Positions 1-7,748 are shown, numbered from the stretch's first letter. The stretch: DNA of 12,918 nt from Chitinophagales bacterium (GCA_013695715.1 JACCZZ010000290.1:1-12918), one strand, 5' to 3'. Numbers and translations: made by a program. Notes: generated by a model not told the origin, from the letters alone.

Positions 1-824
1 GTTTTCACCATCTCTTTTGTGACAATATTTCCTTTCGATAATCCAAGAAAAACATCTGCATCTTTCAGTGCCTCAGCAAGCGTGTGAACATCCTCCTCAG
101 TTGCAAATGGCTTTTTATAATCGTCTAAGCCGCTGCGATCTTTACGGATGACTCCTGCGCGATCAATCATTATAATGTTCTCCCGCTTCACACCGAGATA
201 AACATATAACTGAGCGCAAGAAAGGGCAGAAGCGCCGGCACCAGAGACCACCACACGCACATTGTCAATTTTTTTATGTACCACTTCAAGTGCATTAAGC
301 AATGCAGAACCCGAAATGATAGCCGTACCATGCTGATCGTCGTGCATCACCGGAATATTTAACTCTTTCCGAAGCCGAGACTCTATTTCGAAGCAATCTG
401 GTGATTTTATATCCTCCAGGTTGATCCCTCCGAAGGTGGGTTCAAGCGCCTTTACTACATCAATGAATTCATCAATATCCTTTGTGTTAAGTTCTATATC
501 AAAAACATCAATGTCTGCGAAGATTTTAAACAGAATCCCTTTACCTTCCATCACAGGTTTAGCCGCTTCAGGTCCAATATCTCCAAGTCCAAGAACAGCA
601 GTACCATTTGTGATGACAGCAACAAGGTTCCCCTTTGCAGTATAACTATATACTTTTTCTTTATCGGCTGCGATCTCTAAACATGGTTCTGCAACACCAG
701 GTGAATAGGCAAGTGCAAGGTCACGCTGCGTCTTTGTTTCTTTGGTGGCAACTACTTCTATCTTACCAGGACGACCCTTGCTGTGATAGTTCAAAGCATC
801 CTGCCTGCTAATCTTTACCGCCAT
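1..824 (-). CDS. maeB: NADP-dependent malic enzyme (MaeB type), N-terminal part, cut by window edge
   Basis: Malic enzymes decarboxylate malate to pyruvate with reduction of NAD(P), linking the TCA cycle to pyruvate and reducing power in the cytoplasm. Reading from an ATG at 824 leftwards gives 274 uninterrupted residues; the 3' end lies outside the window. Visible motifs are [15 protein letters not shown] (34-48, with the conserved Tyr40), [14 protein letters not shown] (87-100, with the catalytic-type Lys95), the metal-site segments [15 protein letters not shown] (134-148) and [10 protein letters not shown] (159-168), and a Rossmann GAGASA (195-200). The N-terminus resembles the large bacterial MaeB proteins, which carry a C-terminal phosphotransacetylase-like domain. 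Whether that domain is present cannot be seen, so the symbol and the cofactor preference are inferred from similarity. No promoter core was recognised upstream, where the neighbouring DNA is a decayed gene block. Confidence 0.93.
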   Translation of the reverse strand, partial: MAVKISRQDALNYHSKGRPGKIEVVATKETKTQRDLALAYSPGVAEPCLEIAADKEKVYSYTAKGNLVAVITNGTAVLGLGDIGPEAAKPVMEGKGILFKIFADIDVFDIELNTKDIDEFIDVVKALEPTFGGINLEDIKSPDCFEIESRLRKELNIPVMHDDQHGTAIISGSALLNALEVVHKKIDNVRVVVSGAGASALSCAQLYVYLGVKRENIIMIDRAGVIRKDRSGLDDYKKPFATEEDVHTLAEALKDADVFLGLSKGNIVTKEMVK

Positions 825-1052
825 TGTAATTTATTATAGGTCTCTAACAAAGTTTTCCGTCATCTCCATTATAAACCATCATTTGAAGAGGCAGATTTGT
901 ACGTAAGAGTTTCTGACTATGACAATGGAAATGAATGTTAATTAATAACTATCTCTGAATATTTTACAGCAGAGAATAGTGACACAGTTCTTGCACCTTG
1001 ATTAAAACGGGTAAAATTCAGGTCTATAGGGGTGGGTATTTGGAAGGCCTAA
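825..1052. other. Non-coding stretch between maeB and the LytTR relic
   Basis: This is the first part of a 742-bp block (825-1566) with no intact protein gene. It should contain the maeB promoter (minus strand), but I found no TAnnTTTG core. Short open stretches exist, with nothing recognisable in them. It may be the more decayed upstream part of the response regulator relic that becomes readable from about 1053, but that is a guess. Confidence 0.5.
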
Positions 1053-1441
1053 GATAAACATTCTGTAGACAAAGCCAAAGAGAAATTGATTGCGAAAACT
1101 AAAGTGCAACCGATTACAGAAACCTACACAAGATCAATTTTGATGAAATTCTCTTTGCTGAAGCAGAGGGAAATAATGTAAAAATTATGACAAATATCAG
1201 CCAGTTCAGGCCGTTATTCCTTTCAGTGGAATAGAAGAGCTTCTTCCTAAAATAATTTATTCGATTGTACAGGTCTTTCATTATCAATAAATCCAAAATA
1301 ACTCACAGGGAAGGTAAGAGGGTATTTATTGGTTCAACTGAAATTCCGATTGGGAATAACTACAGGGAGCTTTTCTTTCGTGAGATAATGGAAATAGCCC
1401 AACTTCTTAATTTTATATGTGCTGATGATGTATTATCGTAA
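1053..1441 (+). pseudogene. Relic of a LytTR-family response regulator (DNA-binding domain, several frameshifts)
   Basis: LytTR response regulators of Bacteroidota pair with LytS-like histidine kinases and bind DNA through a C-terminal LytTR domain. Here the domain is readable only by changing frame three times. The pieces are DKAKEKLIAKTKVQPITETY (from 1053, typical of the receiver-to-LytTR linker), KINFDEILFAEAEGNNVKIM (from 1130), VQAVIPFSGIEELLPKIIY (1204-1260), and RLYRSFIINKSKITH (from 1262), which continues through VFIGSTEIPIGNNYRELFFREI to a TAA at 1439-1441. Between the first two pieces the segment expected at the start of the domain seems deleted. The receiver domain is not recognisable upstream and there is no start codon, so no functional product is expected. 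The family assignment rests on the order and spacing of these blocks and is fairly secure; the age and origin of the relic are unknown. Confidence 0.85.
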
Positions 1442-1566
1442 TTGATACATCAGATATTCCAATAACCAATAGACTCTTTTCTGCTGCTCCCCTTATGTAT
1501 TTGGCTAATGAGATATCCTCATGTTGCCAGAGTAAGCTGAGGTTAAGACCACCTTAAACGAAAAAG
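1442..1566. other. Non-coding stretch downstream of tRNA-Pro
   Basis: Nothing is recognised here apart from a small inverted repeat at 1543-1557 (TTAAG, 5-base loop, CTTAA), about 10 bases past the 3' end of the tRNA. It has no following T-run and is too short to call a terminator with confidence. Confidence 0.4.
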
Positions 1567-1640
1567 TCGGGGTGGCCAGACTCGAACTGGCGGCCCCCAG
1601 CACCCCATGCTGGTACGCTAGCCAACTGCGCCACACCCCG
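1567..1640 (-). tRNA. tRNA-Pro (anticodon GGG)
   Basis: The minus strand folds into a complete 74-nt cloverleaf. It has a 7-bp acceptor stem (CGGGGTG with CACCCCG), T8-G9, a 4-bp D stem (GCGC with GCGT), a 5-bp anticodon stem (CCAGC with GCTGG) around the loop ATGGGGT, a 5-nt variable loop, and a 5-bp T stem (GCCAG with CTGGC) around TTCGAGT. U33 is followed by GGG at 34-36 and G37, which suits tRNA-Pro, a TrmD m1G37 substrate. The C1-G72 pair and A73 are bacterial tRNA-Pro identity features. The CCA end is not encoded, so a CCA-adding enzyme is needed. The gene stands alone, 89 bp downstream of ruvB on the same strand. Confidence 0.97.
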
Positions 1641-1729
1641 AATAATGCCGAATATTCAATCAATGGTTTTATAAACTGTGGCCGAAGATAATAAAAAGCT
1701 GCAAGCAAAATGATCAGCATCCGAACCCA

Positions 1730-2758
1730 TCAATCAAAGAGATAACCCGGCGTCTTCCGAAAATTTTTTCCCAGGTGCCTGAATGCAGACTCCGTTGCCT
1801 CTCTGCCACGGGCCGTTCGCTTAAGGTATCCCTCCTGAATAAGAAAAGGTTCATAGACTTCCTCAATCGTACCTGCCTCCTCCCCCACTGACATGGCAAT
1901 GGTATTGATGCCGACAGGTCCTCCATTGAACTTTTCTATTATGGTGGAGAGTATTTTATTGTCCATCTCATCAAGTCCATGCTCATCCACATTAAGGGCA
2001 TTCAGTCCATATTTTGCCATCTCCAGATCAATCTCACCCGTACCTTTTATCTGAGCGAAATCGCGCACGCGGCGAAGCAACGAATTTGCAATACGTGGCG
2101 TACCACGGCTTCTTCGTGATATCTCCTTTGCTCCCTCATCATTAAGAGCTGTATTCAAAATCTTTGATGAGCGGTGAAGTATCTTCTTCAGGGTATCTGC
2201 ATCATAATAATCCATCCGGGAAGTAATACCAAACCTCGACCGCAACGGCGCCGAAAGCAAACCGGAGCGGGTAGTTGCCCCTACTAGGGTGAACGGATTT
2301 AACTTTAGCTCAATTGACCTTGCATTTGGCCCTGTATCAATCATGATGTCGATCTTATAATCCTCCATTGCCGAATAAAGATATTCTTCCACCACTGTGC
2401 TCAATCGGTGTATCTCATCAATGAAGAGCACATCATTTTCAGATAAGTTGGTAAGAAGTCCAGCAAGATCGCCGGGTTTTTCCAGAATAGGGCCGGAGGT
2501 AATTTTGATATTTACTCCAAGTTCATGAGCAATGATGTAAGCGAGCGTAGTCTTCCCCAACCCGGGCGGACCATGAAGCAATACATGATCTAAAGCCTCT
2601 CCCCGCTGTCTTGCCGCTTCAATGAAAATCTTCAGATTCTCCACGATCTTTGACTGACCGGAAAACTCGGAAAAACCGGACGGCCTAAGCACCTTCTCTA
2701 CTTCCAGCTCTGCTGAATTAAGCATGTTTTCTTTTGGATCAGTGTTGGGATTGCGCAT
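1730..2758 (-). CDS. ruvB: Holliday junction branch-migration ATPase RuvB
   Basis: RuvB is the hexameric AAA+ motor that, with RuvA, drives branch migration of Holliday junctions so that RuvC can cut them. The 342-residue product has the family's usual length. Motifs in order are a Walker [11 protein letters not shown] (62-71), a Walker B LFIDEIHR (111-118), sensor 1 in GATTR (160-164), the arginine finger in RSRFG (173-177, Arg175), the sensor 2 region RGTPRIAN (218-225), and a C-terminal winged helix ending in YLKRTARGR (311-319) that contacts DNA. The ATG at 2758 gives a short N-terminal tail before the conserved [10 protein letters not shown]; an internal Met12 is possible. ruvA and ruvC are not adjacent here. 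All catalytic motifs are intact. Confidence 0.98.
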   Translation of the reverse strand: MRNPNTDPKENMLNSAELEVEKVLRPSGFSEFSGQSKIVENLKIFIEAARQRGEALDHVLLHGPPGLGKTTLAYIIAHELGVNIKITSGPILEKPGDLAGLLTNLSENDVLFIDEIHRLSTVVEEYLYSAMEDYKIDIMIDTGPNARSIELKLNPFTLVGATTRSGLLSAPLRSRFGITSRMDYYDADTLKKILHRSSKILNTALNDEGAKEISRRSRGTPRIANSLLRRVRDFAQIKGTGEIDLEMAKYGLNALNVDEHGLDEMDNKILSTIIEKFNGGPVGINTIAMSVGEEAGTIEEVYEPFLIQEGYLKRTARGREATESAFRHLGKNFRKTPGYLFD

Positions 2759-3390
2759 GAAACTTTCAAAATTAGACAGAAAGAATTTGGATTAGATAAT
2801 CTACTCAAGAAATTATAAACAACTATTCTTAAGAGAGGCTATTGATGAACTTATAACCGGAGATTGTCAATTGGCTGAACAGACAGTATATATTACCTGT
2901 GTATAAGGTGTGGGTAAAATATTAAGCTGCTATCTGATTGTAAGAACCAACGAGTTCAGAAACATCAATGAACCGCGCAAGCTGGCTTGCTATGCAGGGT
3001 GTAGTTCCCTTGAGCACTCGTCGTGTACAAGCATCAAGGGCAGGCAGAGGCTGTCTTGTTTTGCAGATAAAGAATTAAAAAAAACTATTACATCTATCAG
3101 CAATGAGTGTAATCAGATTAGAGGGAGAGCTGAAACAATATTATCAAAGAAAGGTAGGGGAAGGAAAAAAATAAAATGTCTGTTCTCAATGCAGTCCGTA
3201 ATAAACTGGTACATAAAATTTGCGCCGCCGTCAATCAAAAAAGAAAGTATATACCCCTTTTGGAAATGTCATAGAAATCACTGCAAATTGTTAATTCATG
3301 TGCAATTATCTATGAAGGGGAAAGAGCCTTTCTCATGCGGACTTTTTTCATGTTTATGATTGAATCTAAGAGGAAAAAGGGAAATGTTAT
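2759..3390. other. 632-bp intergenic region between ruvB and kdsD
   Basis: Apart from the transposase relic (2832-3274), this region holds the short ruvB upstream segment (2759-2831) and the region downstream of kdsD (3275-3390). The upstream segment has a TAATTTTG match on the minus strand at 2767-2774. It sits only 8 bp from the ruvB start and has no -33 partner, so I do not call it a promoter. Downstream of kdsD I see only a weak GAAAG/CTTTC hairpin around 3325-3340, with no clear T-run for that gene. Confidence 0.5.
2832..3274 (+). pseudogene. Decayed C-terminal fragment of an IS110-family transposase
   Basis: The segment matches the C-terminal domain of IS110/IS116/IS902-type transposases. 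One frame reads REAIDELITGDCQLAEQ (from 2832), then an in-frame TAA (2904-2906), then GVGKILSCYLIVRTNEFRNI and EPRKLACYAGCSSLEHSS. It continues through TSIKGRQRL and FADKELKK to about 3110. The next family block appears one frame over as EGELKQYYQRKVGEGK, and the last, MSVLNAVRNKLVHKICAAVN, is in the third frame and ends at TAG 3272-3274. So at least one stop and two frameshifts are present. The N-terminal RuvC-like DEDD domain is absent upstream, where ruvB begins within about 75 bp. A start at GTG 2910 would give a 149-residue reading frame, but this passes through the frameshifts and is not a real protein. IS110 elements usually lack inverted repeats, so the element's ends cannot be placed. 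Confidence 0.87.
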
Positions 3391-4362
3391 TTATACAAGT
3401 CCTTCTTTCAGCAAGTCATGTACATGCACCATTCCCTCATAATTTTTTTGATCTTTCACAATTACCTGTGTTATCTTATTATTTCGCATCATTTCGAGGG
3501 CATTTAATGCAAGTTCATCTTTGGCAATTGTTCTTGGATGCTTGTTCATAATGTCTTTGGCTTTCATTTTGTCAATCGTGTTATTTTTCTCCATCATACG
3601 CCTCAGGTCTCCATCTGTTATTATACCGCTCACCTCATCTTTTTTATTCAGCACCGCGGTAGCCCCGAGTCGGTTCGATGTAATCTCCAGAATGACCTTA
3701 TGAATTGAATCTTCTTCATAAACCAAAGGTTTCTGATGCTGTACGTAAAGGTCACTTACTTTCAGATATAATTTCTTACCCAACGCCCCCCCGGGGTGAA
3801 ACTTTGCGAAATCGGCCGGAGAAAAGCCCCGCAGCTTAAGCAGGCAAATGGCTATGGCATCACCCATAGCCATTTGTGCTGCAGTGCTCGCCGTTGGAGC
3901 GAGATTGTTAGGACAGGCTTCCTTAGGAACAGTGGTATCAAGCATAATGCTTGCATGTAGTGCAAGGTAGCTTTTCGTGTTGCCAACGATTGCTATCAGA
4001 AGGTTTCCATTGTTTTTCACGAGTGGAAGCAGCAACTTTATCTCAGGGCTTTCACCGCTTTTAGAGATACATATTACTACATCATCTTCGCGGATCATCC
4101 CGAGGTCACCATGGATGGCATCTGCCGCATGCATGAAAACCGCAGGAGTTCCAGTAGAATTCAGTGTTGCTACTATTTTAGTAGAGATGATGGCACTTTT
4201 ACCTATACCTGTAACAATCACCCGCCCCTTAGAGCCATATATCTTTTCTACAGCTTCAGCAAAACTCTCGTTAATTCGATCCTTTAATCCCAATATAGCA
4301 CTGGCTTCAATGGCAAGGGTTTCTTTCGCTGTGCGGATAATGGCTATTTGAGATACTTTCAA
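3391..4362 (-). CDS. kdsD: D-arabinose-5-phosphate isomerase (KpsF/GutQ/KdsD family)
   Basis: This cytoplasmic enzyme converts ribulose-5-phosphate to arabinose-5-phosphate, the first committed step towards Kdo for lipopolysaccharide. The 323 residues match the family length. An N-terminal SIS domain (about 35-175) contains VTGIGKSA (50-57), HAADAIHGDLGMI (78-90), CISKSGESPEI (98-108) and EACPNNLAPTAST (148-160), followed by the linker FAKFHPGGALG (185-195). Two CBS domains follow (about 205-260 and 268-320). Lys55, Glu107, Glu148 and His189 line up, at a constant offset of 4, with the residues reported as catalytic in E. coli KdsD (Lys59, Glu111, Glu152, His193), so the enzyme should be active. 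It is divergent from recQ. Which paralogue name is proper (kdsD, kpsF or gutQ) cannot be decided from sequence alone; there are no capsule or sugar-alcohol genes nearby. Confidence 0.95.
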   Translation of the reverse strand: MKVSQIAIIRTAKETLAIEASAILGLKDRINESFAEAVEKIYGSKGRVIVTGIGKSAIISTKIVATLNSTGTPAVFMHAADAIHGDLGMIREDDVVICISKSGESPEIKLLLPLVKNNGNLLIAIVGNTKSYLALHASIMLDTTVPKEACPNNLAPTASTAAQMAMGDAIAICLLKLRGFSPADFAKFHPGGALGKKLYLKVSDLYVQHQKPLVYEEDSIHKVILEITSNRLGATAVLNKKDEVSGIITDGDLRRMMEKNNTIDKMKAKDIMNKHPRTIAKDELALNALEMMRNNKITQVIVKDQKNYEGMVHVHDLLKEGLV

Positions 4363-4666
4363 GAGAATATAGCAATCTGATACGGATATTCCCTGATAAC
4401 TATAGCTCTAAAGTATGGCAAAAGGTTAGGTTTAAATAAAATCTCCCTATAATAAAAAAATTTCTTATTGTACTTTTGTAAAAGTATTAAAATTCCTACC
4501 TTTCGATAGTTGAAATTTTTTACTACTGCCAATCGGGCGACATGAACTAACCTGATAGCGGGAAGTGCTGCGGTTTTCCGGAATATTGATTATTACTCAT
4601 CACGAAAAGGACAAATGAACTTGTCTGACGCCTACATTATTAAGAAATGAATAAATCTATTGGAAT
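4363..4666. other. 304-bp divergent intergenic region, kdsD/recQ
   Basis: This AT-rich spacer must hold the promoters of both divergent genes. A candidate recQ promoter is listed separately; no matching core was found for kdsD on the minus strand. There is no coding sequence and no clear RNA structure. The sequence just ahead of the recQ ATG has no Shine-Dalgarno motif, as is common in Bacteroidota. Confidence 0.5.
4475..4504 (+). promoter_or_regulatory. Candidate Bacteroidota-type promoter for recQ
   Basis: TTTG at 4475-4478 is followed after 18 bp by TACCTTTC (4497-4504), one base from the TAnnTTTG -7 element used by the primary sigma factor of Bacteroidota. An exact TAnnTTTG (TACTTTTG) also occurs at 4471-4478, but without a convincing -33 element. 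Use of the first pair would leave a 5' leader of roughly 150 nt before the recQ ATG. This rests on motif matching only. Confidence 0.35.
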
Positions 4667-7060
4667 ATGTTGAAGAAAGTTGCAAAGGATGGCGTTATCA
4701 GTTTAAACCAGCCCAAGCTAAATACAAAGAAAACGAAAGTAAGTAAGCCTGTAGCCGAAGCTAAAAAGCCTGCAATCAAGCGTGACAACACTGTAAGCAA
4801 AAAGAACATTAATGGAGAAAGTACAGATGGCTCCACCACCAAAGAGCTGAAAGAGATGCATACTGTCAGGGTGAACGGGAAATTAAATTTAAAGGCATCT
4901 CTGCAGGAATATTTTGGATTCGAAAACTTTAAAGGCGCTCAGGAGAAGATCATCCAGAGCGTGATGAATGGTGAAGACACCTTCGTGATAATGCCGACAG
5001 GTGGAGGAAAATCTTTGTGTTACCAGCTTCCTGCAATACTTCTTAAAGGCACAGCTATCATCATTTCCCCGCTGATAGCACTTATGAAAAACCAGGTAGA
5101 TCAAATTCGTGGCTACAGCAGCAATGATAACATTGCGCACTTTCTGAATTCATCGCTTACAAAGGCACAGGCAAAAGTGGTGAAGAGTGACCTGGTGAGT
5201 GGAGAGACGAAAATGCTCTACGTAGCACCTGAAACACTTACCAAGGAGGAAAACATCGAATTCCTTAGCGAGCTGGACATATCGTTTGTTGCGGTGGATG
5301 AGGCACATTGCATCTCCGAATGGGGCCATGATTTCAGGCCCGAATACAGGAAGATAAAAGGCATGATCGAAAATATGGGCCACCGTATTCCAGTGATGGC
5401 TCTTACTGCCACCGCAACACCTAAGGTGCAACTGGATATTTTGAAGAACCTGGATATGAGTGAGAAGAACATTTATATCAGTTCTTTTAACCGGCCAAAT
5501 CTCTATTATGAGGTGCGTCCTAAGGGACAGAAAGAAGCGACCCTGAAGCAGATCGTGAAGTTCATAAAAGGCATGTCTGCCAAATCAGGAATTATTTATG
5601 TGCTTAGCAGGAAATCAACAGAGGAGATTGCCGAATTCCTTACTGTAAACGGAATCAAGGCTGCCGCCTACCATGCAGGTTTAGATGCCACAACACGTTC
5701 CCAGCGTCAGGATCAGTTTCTTATGGAAGATATAGACGTGATCGTGGCGACAATTGCCTTTGGCATGGGCATAGATAAACCCGATGTCAGGTTTGTGATT
5801 CATTACAACATTCCAAAATCTCTTGAGAATTATTACCAGGAGACAGGTCGCGGAGGCAGGGATGGCCTTGAAGGTAAATGTGTCGCCTTTTATAACTATA
5901 ATGACATTGTGAAGCTCGAAAAATTCATGCGCGACAAATCGCAGAGTGAAAGAGAGATGGGCGGCCACCTGCTGATGGAAACAGTAGCTTATGCTGAAAC
6001 ATCAGTATGCCGCCGGCGCTTCCTTCTTCATTACTTTGGTGAAAAGTATGATAATGAGAACTGCGGAAAATGCGACAACTGTCTGCACCCAAAAGAACAG
6101 ATGGAGGGTGAAGAATACATTCACCTTCTGGTGCAGGCCGTAGCTGCTGTTCAGGAAAGCTTCCCTATCAACTACATCGTTGACATCCTCATTGGCAATC
6201 GCCACAACCAGGTAACGATGTTCAAGCATGACGAGCTACCGATATTCGGTGAAGGGAAAGACCATGACGATCATTTCTGGAATTCTGTGCTTCGTCAGGC
6301 GCTGCTTCACAACCTTATTGTAAAAGACATTGAGAATTATGGAGTAATAAAGCTCAGTGAAAAAGGAAGAGAATTTTTGCAAAAGCCGCATTCAATCATG
6401 ATCTCCATCAACCATGATTTCGACAATCTGGAAGATACTGAGGCGGAGGGTGGCGGAACCAGTGCGCTCGATCCCACTTTGCTTAACATGTTAAAAGATC
6501 TTCGCAAGCAAGTTGCGAAAGAAAAGAAGCTGCCTCCTTTTGTGCTCTTCCAGGATCCCTCTTTGGAAGACATGGCGACCCAATACCCAACTACCATTGA
6601 AGAGCTCTCTCATATTATGGGTGTGAGTAAAGGAAAGGCAGTGAAATATGGCAAGCCTTTCATTGAAATGATTGCGGAATATGTGGAGGAGAATGAAATA
6701 GAAAAGCCATCGGAGATGGTGGTAAAGTCTGTTGCAAACAGGTCAGGAGCGAAAGTGTATATCATTCAGAATATTGATAAAAAAATTCCTCTTGAAACCA
6801 TCGCCGAGGGTAAAGGCATTAAAATGGAAGAATTGTATGATGAAATGGAATCTATTGTCTCATCCGGCACACGACTGAACCTCGATTATTATATCAATGA
6901 CATCATTGAAGAGGACAGGCAGGATGAGGTGTATGATTATTTCCGCACAGCCAATTCCGATTCACTGGAGGATGCACTTGAAGAACTTGGGAAAGAAAAT
7001 TATTCAATGGAAGAAGTGCAGCTTATGCGTATAAAGTTCATGAGTGAGATGGCGCATTAA
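4667..7060 (+). CDS. recQ: ATP-dependent DNA helicase RecQ with extended N- and C-termini
   Basis: RecQ is a 3'-5' superfamily 2 helicase in recombination and replication-fork repair. Motifs in order are motif 0 with YFGFENFKGAQ (82-92), Walker A MPTGGGKSLCYQLP (109-122), DEAH (211-214), motif III ALTATAT (245-251), and motif VI QETGRGGRDG (391-400). A zinc-binding set follows: Cys448, Cys466, Cys469 and Cys472. An RQC winged helix spans about 480-590 and an HRDC domain about 600-675. A C-terminal helical domain of about 110 residues (687-797, containing PLETIAEGKGIKMEELYDEM) resembles the HTH_40-like tail of Bacteroidota RecQ proteins. At 797 residues it is longer than the roughly 600-residue E. 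coli enzyme. The first 60-65 residues are low-complexity and lysine-rich (for example KKTKVSKPVAEAKKPAIK, 21-38). Met64 is an alternative start that would remove this tail. I kept ATG 4667 because the frame is open and the extension uses unbroken lysine and alanine codons. Confidence 0.97.
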   Translation: MLKKVAKDGVISLNQPKLNTKKTKVSKPVAEAKKPAIKRDNTVSKKNINGESTDGSTTKELKEMHTVRVNGKLNLKASLQEYFGFENFKGAQEKIIQSVMNGEDTFVIMPTGGGKSLCYQLPAILLKGTAIIISPLIALMKNQVDQIRGYSSNDNIAHFLNSSLTKAQAKVVKSDLVSGETKMLYVAPETLTKEENIEFLSELDISFVAVDEAHCISEWGHDFRPEYRKIKGMIENMGHRIPVMALTATATPKVQLDILKNLDMSEKNIYISSFNRPNLYYEVRPKGQKEATLKQIVKFIKGMSAKSGIIYVLSRKSTEEIAEFLTVNGIKAAAYHAGLDATTRSQRQDQFLMEDIDVIVATIAFGMGIDKPDVRFVIHYNIPKSLENYYQETGRGGRDGLEGKCVAFYNYNDIVKLEKFMRDKSQSEREMGGHLLMETVAYAETSVCRRRFLLHYFGEKYDNENCGKCDNCLHPKEQMEGEEYIHLLVQAVAAVQESFPINYIVDILIGNRHNQVTMFKHDELPIFGEGKDHDDHFWNSVLRQALLHNLIVKDIENYGVIKLSEKGREFLQKPHSIMISINHDFDNLEDTEAEGGGTSALDPTLLNMLKDLRKQVAKEKKLPPFVLFQDPSLEDMATQYPTTIEELSHIMGVSKGKAVKYGKPFIEMIAEYVEENEIEKPSEMVVKSVANRSGAKVYIIQNIDKKIPLETIAEGKGIKMEELYDEMESIVSSGTRLNLDYYINDIIEEDRQDEVYDYFRTANSDSLEDALEELGKENYSMEEVQLMRIKFMSEMAH

Positions 7061-7272
7061 AAGGTAAGACATATTTCGCTCGTTTGTTTCAAATAGGAAA
7101 ACATACATAATGTTTGGCGCCTTATTGTTCGCTGGACCTCTTACTTTTATTTTCCAAGCTTGAAAATTTCAAGCAATGCATAAAGGTATTTGACAAAGCT
7201 TTTGACATTCGGTTGTTTTCATTATTACATTATACTAAAAAATGGAATAAGATTACTCGTTAAATTTTAATA
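7061..7272. other. Intergenic region recQ to MmcQ/YjbR gene
   Basis: This AT-rich spacer contains a perfect 15-base palindrome at 7159-7173 (CTTGAAA-A-TTTCAAG) and two TTGACA hexamers (7190-7195 and 7202-7207), with TATACT at 7231-7236. The spacing to TATACT is 23 bp or more, unlike a standard sigma-70 promoter. No clear terminator for recQ was found. Confidence 0.4.
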
Positions 7273-7614
7273 ATGGTTGATAGTGAAACCTTCAGGCAAA
7301 TAGCTCTTTCATTTCCGGAGACATCAGAACAACCACATTTCGAAAAAACATCATTTAGGGTAACCAATAAAATATTTGCAACACTTGATGTAAAAAACAA
7401 TCGTGGCTGTTTAATGCTTTCTGAAATTGACCAATCAGTTTTTTGTGCTTATGATAAAGCTGTAATATATCCGGTCCCAAATAAATGGGGTAAACGGGGA
7501 GCAACCTTTGTTGAATTAAAAAACGTTCGTAAAAGTATGCTACAGGATGCAATGCTTCAAGCCTACAAAAAGATAAATGCAAAAAGCAGCAAAAAAAGTA
7601 AATTAAAAATTTAA
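7273..7614 (+). CDS. MmcQ/YjbR family protein (CyaY-like fold)
   Basis: This small 113-residue protein belongs to the MmcQ/YjbR (DUF419) family, which has a CyaY-like double-wing fold and no firmly established biochemical role. The family pattern is clear: SFPETSEQPHFEKTSFRV (13-30), KIFATLD (33-39), CLMLS (46-50), YPVPNKWGKRGATFVEL (66-82) and a final helix with MLQDAMLQAYKKI (89-101). The tail is lysine- and serine-rich (104-112). The ATG at 7273 places the family's conserved N-terminal helix at residue 4, so the start is well supported. It follows recQ by 212 bp and precedes the patatin-like gene by about 134 bp on the same strand, which does not make a tight operon. Full length, with no sign of damage. 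Confidence 0.93.
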   Translation: MVDSETFRQIALSFPETSEQPHFEKTSFRVTNKIFATLDVKNNRGCLMLSEIDQSVFCAYDKAVIYPVPNKWGKRGATFVELKNVRKSMLQDAMLQAYKKINAKSSKKSKLKI

Positions 7615-7748
7615 TTAATTGTACCGGATTTTAATTGAAGATTTTCAGTAGAGCTGTTGCTTTTGGCATACGGCAGTATCGATTAAAGCTGCACATTCCA
7701 TTTCCCTATCACTCATTTCATCTGCTCTTTCTTCGTTATTTTGAACCC

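Noticed and set aside
852..941. Open stretch with YVRVSDYDNGNEC, reminiscent of the G1 box of a histidine kinase just upstream of the LytTR relic
   Set aside because: Only a handful of residues resemble a kinase DNG motif, with no other kinase boxes around it; chance is as likely.
1029..1035. GGGGTGG as a possible att repeat of the tRNA-Pro 3' end
   Set aside because: Seven matching bases in isolation are not above background, and the flanks do not match.
1543..1557. TTAAG/CTTAA hairpin after tRNA-Pro as a terminator
   Set aside because: The stem is only 5 bp, AT-rich, and has no T-run downstream on the minus strand.
2767..2774. TAATTTTG on the minus strand as the ruvB promoter
   Set aside because: It lies about 8 bp from the start codon and has no TTG/TTTG element at a suitable distance upstream.
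2910..3359. 149-codon plus-strand open frame as a real hypothetical gene
   Set aside because: Its first two-thirds match an IS110 transposase C-terminus preceded by an in-frame stop, and the matching blocks then continue in other frames. It is a relic, not a gene.
3977..4351. Long plus-strand open frame opposite kdsD
   Set aside because: It lies fully inside a well-supported gene on the other strand and has no family-like motifs.
4667..7060. recQ, kdsD and ruvB proximity as a dedicated repair or defence cluster
   Set aside because: The genes are on different strands with large spacers and one is an LPS-precursor enzyme. These are housekeeping genes without defence partners.
7190..7236. TTGACA hexamers with TATACT as a classical sigma-70 promoter
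   Set aside because: The spacing is at least 23 bp, and Bacteroidota use a different promoter consensus.
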